Source of the DNA: Thioalbus denitrificans
GTDB lineage: Bacteria; Pseudomonadota; Gammaproteobacteria; DSM-26407
Direction of reading: 5' to 3'
Length of the DNA: 64,000 bases
Assembly (NCBI RefSeq): GCF_003337735.1
Contig: NZ_QPJY01000006.1
Coordinates: 93,005-157,004, forward strand
The first letter of the stretch is position 1. Each line of letters begins with the position of its first letter. The notes under the pieces were generated by a model. That model searched no databases. It had not been told where the DNA came from and worked only from the letters and a program-made list of their open reading frames with translations. Shown here in pieces: positions 56,660-64,000 of the stretch. Made by a program: the position numbers and the translations under genes.

Positions 56660-57094
56660 TCAGAGCCGCGACTGAACCCAGCGCACGATGTCCGCCGCGC
56701 CCATGGCGCCGGGCTGGCGGGCCACTTCCCGGCCCCCGCGGAACAGGGCCAGGGTGGGGATGCTGCGGATGTTGAACCGGGCGCCGAGGGCCGGTTCGGC
56801 CTCCGTGTCCACCTTGGCCAGGCGGACCCGGGGCTCCAGCTGCCGCGCCGCCTCCTCGAACGCCGGCGCCATCATCTTGCAGGGCCCGCACCAGGGGGCC
56901 CAGAAATCCACCAGCACCGGGATGTCGCTGCGCTCGATATGACGCTGGAAGTTCTCCGCCGTGAGCGCCACGGGGTGGGCGGCGAACAGGGGCTGGCGGC
57001 ACTTGCCGCAGCGGGGGTGTTCGGCGAGGCGGCTGGAGGGTATGCGGTTCACCGCCCCGCAATGGGGGCAGACGATGTGGGTCGAGTCGCTCAT
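56660..57094 (-). CDS. trxC: Thioredoxin TrxC with N-terminal zinc ribbon
   Basis: A 144-residue protein from ATG 57094. N-terminal zinc finger Cys9-x2-Cys12 and Cys29-x2-Cys32 (IVCPHCGAVN, PRCGKC). Thioredoxin fold with WCGPC at 68-72 (catalytic Cys69 and Cys72), cis-Pro in IRSIPTLALF. This is Trx2 of E. coli, which is OxyR-controlled there. Here a sigma-32-like promoter lies directly upstream. The fold and motifs are complete. It is a single gene between lutC and the hydrogenase operon. Confidence 0.93.
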   Translation of the reverse strand: MSDSTHIVCPHCGAVNRIPSSRLAEHPRCGKCRQPLFAAHPVALTAENFQRHIERSDIPVLVDFWAPWCGPCKMMAPAFEEAARQLEPRVRLAKVDTEAEPALGARFNIRSIPTLALFRGGREVARQPGAMGAADIVRWVQSRL

Positions 57095-57125
57095 GCAGGT
57101 ACTCCAACAATCGGGTCCATGAGCG

Positions 57126-57154
57126 ATATGGCGCCCGGAGGCACCGTTTTCAAG
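57126..57154 (-). promoter_or_regulatory. Predicted sigma-32 promoter for trxC
   Basis: On the minus strand CTTGAAA (57154-57148), 14 bases, then CGCCATAT (57133-57126), seven of eight positions of the CCCCATnT consensus. Located 32 bases before the trxC start. It would put trxC in the heat-shock regulon together with clpB and htpG. Confidence 0.62.
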
Positions 57155-57208
57155 ACCCTTTCCGGCTCGACCCGGAGCCGGGCTCCCAGCGATGCCCGTG
57201 GGGTGAAT

Positions 57209-57348
57209 GGTGCGCACGGCGCATCCTACGTTCTATTGAAATCTCACCACGAAGGCACGAAGAACACGAAGTAAAGCAAAACGTAGGGTGCGCCGTGCGC
57301 ACCGGGACACACACAATCCCGTCAATCCTGTAAATCGTGTCTATATAC
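57209..57348. repeat. Composite repeat R9 with GCGCACGGCGCA arms
   Basis: Inverted arms GGTGCGCACGGCGCATCCTA (57209-57228) and its near reverse complement ending GTGCGCCGTGCGCACC (57280-57303) enclose a CACGAAGG arm (57245-57270). A trailing AATCCTGTAAATCGTGTC (about 57325-57342) belongs to the ACAGGATT family. A single related arm occurs at 17067-17092 upstream of glnB. The element lies 6 bases from the hydrogenase protease stop. Confidence 0.75.
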
Positions 57349-57353
57349 AAATA

Positions 57354-57807
57354 TCAAACACTCCCTGCCGCCAGCTCTGCCACCAGGGTCTCCACCGCCC
57401 GCTCCACGGCGGGTGACATGGCCTCGCCCAGGCCGAAGCGCTCGCCCTCGATGGCATGGAGGTCGAGCCGCGCCGGCAGGCGGCCTAGTGTTCCGGCCAG
57501 GGCGAGAGCCTCGGCCAGCCCGAAGGCATGGCTGGAGCCGAGGCGCAGGGCGGCGGGGAGGGAATCGTCCGGCAGCCGCCAGTGGCGAAGAGTGCCGGCC
57601 GGGGCGTCGGAACGGCAGACATCCACCAGGGTGACCCGGTCGTGCCCCACCCAGGATTCCATGAGCACCGCGCCGTCGCCGGAGAACTCCCGCACCTCCA
57701 CCTCCGCCAGGCGGCCCCGGAGCCGTCTCGCCACCTCCAGGCCGGCCTGGTCGTCGCCCCGGTAGTCGGTGCCGATCCCGATCAGGAGGCCGGGTTGGCG
57801 CGGACCG

Positions 57808-57815
<8 letters not shown>
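57354..57815 (-). CDS. Hydrogenase maturation protease
   Basis: A 153-residue protease of the HycI/HyaD (M52) family. [23 protein letters not shown] carries the conserved GxG...RGDD block with the Ni-sensing Asp. [19 protein letters not shown] contains the second Asp, and [15 protein letters not shown] the His. It cuts the short C-terminal tail from the large subunit after Ni insertion. The GTG start at 57815 overlaps the large-subunit stop by eight bases, and it is the last gene of the hydrogenase operon. The frx/hyh nomenclature varies, so no symbol is given. Confidence 0.9.
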
Positions 57816-59101
<1,286 letters not shown>

Positions 59102-59109
<8 letters not shown>

Positions 59110-59869
59110 GCTTCTGGCTCTCTTCACGGAAGGCCGGTGCGTTGGCGTTGAAGGTGCTGTAGAGGTGGCCGATGGCGCGGCCGCCGAGCCCCTCCGCACC
59201 CAGCTTCGCGCTCAGCGCGGCGGTGTTGGGCGCCTCCTTGGGGCCAAAGCAGCCGTAGCAGCCGCGGCTGCAGGCGGGACAGAGATTGCCGCAGCCGGCC
59301 TGGGTCACCGGCCCCAGGCAGGGGGTGCCGTGGGCCACCAGCACGCAGACGGTGCCGTGGCGCTTGCACTCCACGCACTGGCTGTGGTCGGGGATGTTGG
59401 GGCGGCGCCCGTTGAGGGTGGCGTTCACCACCTCCAGCAACTGGTGCTTGTTGACCGGGCAGCCGCGCAACTCGAAATCCACCGGCACATGGTCCTGGAT
59501 GGCGGTGGCGGTGGCCAGGGTGTCCAGGTACTCCGGGTGGGCGTAGACGGCGCGGGCGAAGGCGTCCACGTCGGCGAAGTTGCGCAACGCCTGGATGCCG
59601 CCGGACGTGGCGCAGGCGCCGATGGTCACCAGGAAGCGCGACTGGCTGCGCACCTTGCGGATGCGCTCGGCCTCCTCCGGGGTGGTGATGGAGCCCTCCA
59701 CCAGGGACAGGTCGTAGGGCCCGCGCAGCCGGGCCCGGGTGGCCTCCAGGAAGTAGGCGATATCCACCGCGCCCGCCACCGCCAGCAACTCGTCCTCGCA
59801 GTCGAGCAGGCTCAGCTGGCAGCCGTCGCAGGAGGAGAACTTCCATACCGCCAGTTTCGGTTTTCTCAT
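59102..59869 (-). CDS. [NiFe] hydrogenase small (delta) subunit
   Basis: A 255-residue electron-relay subunit from ATG 59869 ([19 protein letters not shown]). Proximal cluster ligands in [24 protein letters not shown] and [11 protein letters not shown]. Distal clusters in [11 protein letters not shown] and [18 protein letters not shown]. There is no twin-arginine signal, so it is cytoplasmic, as expected for group 3. ATG 59869 is chosen by family start and a AGGTGA ribosome-binding site. A repeat element (R10) interrupts the operon directly upstream. Confidence 0.93.
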
Positions 59870-59896
59870 CGCAATCACCTGGACATGAAAAGGCAT

Positions 59897-60062
59897 TGAA
59901 TAGACAGTATTTACAGGATTGACAGGATTTTTCTGTCCGCAGTCGGACCGGATGTTTCTGGCTATTTGGACACCGCCTGCCTGGCTTTCCACCACAACCC
60001 TATGGGGTTCCGATCAAGTACTCCTTTTCGAATCCTGTAAATCCTGTAAATCCTGTCTATTC
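59897..60062. repeat. Palindromic repeat R10 inside the hydrogenase operon (ACAGGATT arms)
   Basis: Fills most of the 199-base gap between the gamma and delta genes. Left arm GAATAGACAG...ACAGGATTGACAGGATT from 59897, core of about 80 bases, right arm AATCCTGTAAATCCTGTAAA (to about 60062) with two extra units. On RNA this would form a long stem-loop in the middle of the operon transcript. Confidence 0.85.
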
Positions 60063-60068
60063 CCATTC

Positions 60069-60893
60069 TCAAAGCTCGCGGACGTTGAAGCGCGAGCGGA
60101 TGCGGTCGAAGCGGAACACCGGGCCGTCCTTGCACACGAAGCTGGCGCCGAACTGGCAGTGGCCGCAGAAGCCCACGGCGCACTTCATGTTCCGCTCCAT
60201 GGAGGCGTGGATGCGGCGGTCCTCCACCCCGGCGCTGTTCAGCGCCTCGACGGTGAAGCGCATCATGATCTCCGGGCCGCAGAGGAAGGCCGCGGTGTTC
60301 GGGGCGTCGAAGCGGGCGCGCTCGATGAGCCTGGTCACCACGCCCACGTTGCCGGCCCAGCCGGGGCTGGCCCGGTCCACGGTGACGTCCACGTAGGTGT
60401 CCAGCCGCCCGCTCCAGCGCTCCAGCTCGGCGCGGTAGAGGATCTCCTCCGGGCTGCGGGCGCCATAGAGGATCACCACCCGGCCGTAGCGGGTGCGATT
60501 GGCCAGCACCTGGTGGATGGCCGGGCGCAGGGGCGCCAGGCCGATGCCGCCCGCCACGAAGACCACGTCCATGCCCTCGACCTCGGCGACCGGCCAGGCG
60601 CTGCCGAAGGGACCGCGCACGCCGACGCCGTCCCCGGGGCGCAGCCGCTCCAGCGCCTCGGTCACCGCGCCCACCGCGCGGATGGTATGGATCAGTCGTT
60701 CCGGCCGGTCCGGATCGCCGCTGATGCTGATGGGCGCCTCGCCGACACCGAAGGGGTAGAGCATGTTGAACTGCCCCGCCCGGAAGGGAAATGCCCCCGC
60801 CGGGGGCGTCAGCTCCAGGGTGAAGACGTCGTTCAGCTCGCGCCGGAAGCGCGCCACCTCGAACAGGGTGGGCAGCATGGGATCCCGCGCCAC
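60069..60893 (-). CDS. Hydrogenase gamma subunit (FAD/NAD(P)-binding, [2Fe-2S])
   Basis: A 274-residue diaphorase-type subunit. FAD-binding beta-barrel (about 1-105) with FPFRAGQFNMLYPFGVGEAPISIS (shown in part). NAD(P)-binding domain with FVAGGIGLAPLRP and FLCGPEIMMRF. C-terminal iron-sulfur site CAVGFCGHCQFGASFVCKDG, four Cys as in PyrK-type [2Fe-2S] proteins. It passes electrons between NAD(P)H and the hydrogenase clusters. The GTG start at 60893 lies three bases after the upstream stop and has a GGAGGGG site; an in-frame ATG lies five codons later. Confidence 0.9.
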   Translation of the reverse strand: MARDPMLPTLFEVARFRRELNDVFTLELTPPAGAFPFRAGQFNMLYPFGVGEAPISISGDPDRPERLIHTIRAVGAVTEALERLRPGDGVGVRGPFGSAWPVAEVEGMDVVFVAGGIGLAPLRPAIHQVLANRTRYGRVVILYGARSPEEILYRAELERWSGRLDTYVDVTVDRASPGWAGNVGVVTRLIERARFDAPNTAAFLCGPEIMMRFTVEALNSAGVEDRRIHASMERNMKCAVGFCGHCQFGASFVCKDGPVFRFDRIRSRFNVREL

Positions 60894-60896
60894 GAT

Positions 60897-61379
60897 TCAG
60901 CCCCTCCGCTCGCCGGGCTTACCGTACATGTCGAACAGCTGCAGCCGCGCCGCCGCGAGCCGGGCGGAGAGGACCGGCGCGAACCGCTTCATCAGGTCGA
61001 AGCCGAGGCTGTGATCCGCCTCGCACTTGTCGCGCAGGCACTTGGCGTCCAGGCCGACCACCCGGGTGAGCTGCACCGCGCGGGCGTCGAACAGCCAGCG
61101 GTAGGGCGGAACGATCCAGGAGGAGCCCAGGATCTCCCCCTCCCCCAGGGTCTGCAGCACCATCGGCTCACGCCCGGGGGCATGCAGCTCCACGGCCACC
61201 GCGCCATGCCGGATGAGATAGAAGCGGTCGGCCGCCTCGCCCTCGCGGAACAGGTACTGGCCGGCGTCGATGCGCTCGTTCGCGCCGCAGCCGGCGATGA
61301 GCTCCAGGTAGTCGGGTTTCATGCCGCTGAAAAAGGGATGATCCCGCAGCAGCTTGTCGATGCCTTCGAATTGTGACAT
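60897..61379 (-). CDS. Cyclic nucleotide-binding domain protein in hydrogenase operon
   Basis: A 160-residue protein with one cyclic nucleotide-binding fold (about 10-125). [23 protein letters not shown] (shown in part) is the start of the phosphate-binding cassette region and [25 protein letters not shown] (shown in part) the cassette itself. There is no helix-turn-helix, kinase or channel domain after it, only a helical tail ([22 protein letters not shown]). Located between the beta and gamma subunit genes with three-base gaps, so it is certainly co-expressed. It may bind a nucleotide or act as a structural subunit; its GE...R ligands are only partly conserved (WLFDARAV in place of R-T/S-A-T). 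Confidence 0.85.
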   Translation of the reverse strand: MSQFEGIDKLLRDHPFFSGMKPDYLELIAGCGANERIDAGQYLFREGEAADRFYLIRHGAVAVELHAPGREPMVLQTLGEGEILGSSWIVPPYRWLFDARAVQLTRVVGLDAKCLRDKCEADHSLGFDLMKRFAPVLSARLAAARLQLFDMYGKPGERRG

Positions 61380-61382
61380 GGC

Positions 61383-62522
<1,140 letters not shown>

Positions 62523-62549
62523 GATCTCGCTCGCTGGACTCCGTCGTGG

Positions 62550-62845
62550 CCGGGCGTTTCAGGATCTCACCACGGGATCTCACCGTGGGATCTCACCACG
62601 AAGGCACGAAGGACACGAAGAAAAAACTCAATGAACCGCAGATTGGCGTTGATTTTCGTTGATTGCTCCGGAGTTGCTGGGGAGCGCCCTGCCGGAGCTG
62701 GCCAACGTGCCGGCTAGTGGCATGCATCTCAACAGAGCTGTCAACCTCTGATGCTAAATCAATGTCAATCAACGTCAATCTGCGGTTGACGGTCTTTTTG
62801 CCTTTCTTCGTGTACTTCGTGCCTTCGTGGTGAACATACAATGAC
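62550..62845. repeat. Nested palindromic repeat R11
   Basis: Occupies the 477-base region upstream of the hydrogenase operon and the small Cys protein. Three degenerate CTCACCACG units (62564-62596), the CACGAAGG arm to 62620, inner arm AACCGCAGATTGGCGTTGATT (62635-62655, shown in part), core, inner arm ending CAATCTGCGGTTGA at about 62788, outer arm CTTCGTGTACTTCGTG to about 62834. No gene was seen in the remaining 155 bases up to 62999. Confidence 0.85.
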
Positions 62846-62999
62846 TGCGGCGCATGAAGCCGTGATGACGTTTTGTGCACTGCACCGTCCCGTTAATCAT
62901 AGACCACGGCGGTACGGCTGTGGACCGTCTCCGTGGTAATCTTTTCACGAATCCATGGAACCGCGATGGATGCGGTTCCCTGACGGGGGAGTGGCGCAA

Positions 63000-63209
63000 A
63001 TGAGCGGTTGGGGATGTCCGCACGAGGTGAACGGCCGCTGCGAACGGGTGAATGGGGCGGTCTGCGATCCCGGCATGAAGGGGTGCGTCCTGTTCGGCCG
63101 CTTCACCTTCAGCAATCCGGACAAGAACCGGCCCGAGGGGGGCTGGGCGAGGCGCACGCCGGAGGGCGGGCGCGCCGACGAGGAGCCGCCGCGGCGCCGG
63201 CGGCGGTGA
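63000..63209 (+). CDS. Small conserved four-cysteine protein
   Basis: A 69-residue protein from ATG 63000, with GGGGGAG about ten bases upstream. Four evenly spaced cysteines, Cys6-x7-Cys14-x7-Cys22-x6-Cys29, in CPHEVNGRC and CDPGMKGC. The compact N-terminal Cys domain is followed by a charged, probably unstructured tail ending in poly-Arg (PPRRRRR). I recall similar proteins in gammaproteobacteria but do not know their function. The cysteine spacing could bind zinc or an iron-sulfur cluster. It is convergent with recR and has no operon partner. Confidence 0.6.
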   Translation: MSGWGCPHEVNGRCERVNGAVCDPGMKGCVLFGRFTFSNPDKNRPEGGWARRTPEGGRADEEPPRRRRR

Positions 63210-63319
63210 ATAGTGGCCAGCCTGCATTTCTCACCACTGCACGTCGTGAGGACTTCGAGGTGCCGTTCCGGCGGGGACACGGACCGGAAGACGCCGCCGG
63301 CGTAGCCGACACGATGTAG

Positions 63320-63337
63320 GGCCGGATTCATCCGGCC
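63320..63337. repeat. Perfect palindrome GGCCGGAT-TC-ATCCGGCC
   Basis: Third copy of the palindrome at 18962 and 49594, between the small Cys gene and recR, whose 3' ends converge here. It is not followed by a T run. Confidence 0.75.
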
Positions 63338-63415
63338 GGGCAGGGCTGGAGCAAGTACGCCCCATCAGAACGCGCAGATCGGCGTCCGCAGTAGAAGGGT
63401 GGTGAGAAATGCGGG

Positions 63416-64000
63416 CTAAATCGGCTTGCGCCCGGCCAGGGCGCGGGTCAGCGTGCTGCCGTCCACGTACTCCAGTTCGCCGCCCAGTGGCACGCCATGG
63501 GCGATACGGCTGACGCCCACCCCCTGCTCCCGCAGCAACTCGCCGATATAGTGGGCGGTGGCCTCGCCCTCCACGGTGGGGTTGGTGGCCAGGATCACCT
63601 CCTCCACCCCCTCCCGCGCCCGTGCCAGCAGGGCATCCACCCCGATCTCCTCCGGACCGATGCCGTCCAGGGGCGAGAGGTGGCCGCCGAGCACGAAGTA
63701 GAGCCCGGCGTAGGCGCCCGACTGCTCCACCGCCAGCACATCCGCCGGAGTCTCCACCACGCACAGCAGCCGCCGATCACGCCGCTGGCTGGCGCAGAGG
63801 GGGCACAGGGGCGCCTCGCTCAGGGTCCGGCAGCTGTCGCAGCGGCCCACCCGCTCAACCGCCTCGGTCAGTGCCTTGGCCAGCCGCAGCGCCCCTTCCG
63901 GGTCGCGCTCCAGCAGGTGGAAGGTCATGCGCTGGGCCGATTTCGGCCCCACCCCGGGCAGACAGCGCAGGGCCTCTATCAACTGCTGCAGCAGGGGGGT
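63416..64000 (-). CDS. recR: Recombination protein RecR, 5' end missing
   Basis: 195 codons up to the window edge; about three to six N-terminal residues lie outside (visible start [25 protein letters not shown], shown as family pattern in parts). HhH motif [12 protein letters not shown], zinc finger [16 protein letters not shown], Toprim domain with [16 protein letters not shown] and [17 protein letters not shown]. RecR acts with RecF and RecO to load RecA at gaps. Length and order are as in E. coli (201). The gene would be expected to follow dnaX and ybaB, which are off the window. Confidence 0.95.
   Translation of the reverse strand, partial: TPLLQQLIEALRCLPGVGPKSAQRMTFHLLERDPEGALRLAKALTEAVERVGRCDSCRTLSEAPLCPLCASQRRDRRLLCVVETPADVLAVEQSGAYAGLYFVLGGHLSPLDGIGPEEIGVDALLARAREGVEEVILATNPTVEGEATAHYIGELLREQGVGVSRIAHGVPLGGELEYVDGSTLTRALAGRKPI

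Overview
The window is a GC-rich chromosomal segment with bacterial codon usage. It looks like a Gammaproteobacterium, most likely a sulfur-oxidising, salt-tolerant member of or near the Chromatiales. This rests on inference from content: soxX-soxA, a tusA-dsrE2 pair, a group 3b-type [NiFe] hydrogenase, polyhydroxybutyrate genes, an ectoine-type uptake system and a type IV pilus locus. The run clpB ... pgeF-rluD-bamD ... pilS-pilR-thiO-fimT-fimU-pilV-pilW-pilX-pilY1-pilE keeps the gene order I recall for Pseudomonas aeruginosa PA4542-PA4556, with extra genes interleaved. No rRNA, tRNA, CRISPR array, transposase, integrase or phage gene was found.

Layout. 1-3.9 kb (minus): ilvB-ilvN-ilvC for branched-chain amino acids, with an attenuator-like leader, then the start of pssA. 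4-6.5 kb: small proteins of the DUF3579 and DUF4124 types, a secreted dienelactone-hydrolase-like protein and an 80-residue orphan. 6.9-14.7 kb (minus run): rluD, pgeF, gcvR-like, def, an MFS transporter, an acyltransferase and clpB. 14.8-18.8 kb: bamD, a nitroreductase-like gene, glnB, nadE. 19.1-31.7 kb: pilus regulators pilS/pilR, thiO, and the minor pilin operon with an unusual pilY1. 31.7-37.5 kb: ROK kinase, methyltransferase, phenylacetate-CoA ligase-type enzyme, GGDEF-EAL regulator. 37.9-41.1 kb: phaA-phaB-phaR-phaP. 41.4-45.7 kb: tusA-dsrE2 (minus), bepA, soxXA. 46.1-49.2 kb (minus): ehuBCDA. 49.7-56.5 kb: htpG (minus), then pgm-lutABC as tightly overlapping genes. 56.7-62.5 kb (minus): trxC and a six-gene hydrogenase operon. 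63-64 kb: a small cysteine-rich protein and recR (cut by the window end).

How the genes work together. The metabolic theme is reduced sulfur and hydrogen as electron donors (SoxXA, TusA/DsrE2, soluble NAD(P)-linked hydrogenase), carbon and energy storage as PHB, and lactate-type oxidation (LutABC). Stress functions are clustered too. clpB, htpG and trxC are each preceded by a sequence close to the sigma-32 heat-shock consensus, and the ectoine-type importer has no catabolic genes beside it.

The least explained content is non-coding. Nearly every longer intergenic gap holds one of a set of modular, nested palindromic repeats. Their arms are themselves short tandem repeats (for example CACGAAGG-, AACCGCAGATT- or ACAGGATT-based). 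Gene-proximal 7- and 8-base tandem arrays and a MITE-like element with 24-bp perfect inverted ends are also present. These, together with a PilY1 whose propeller is shifted to the N-terminal half, are the main items for follow-up.
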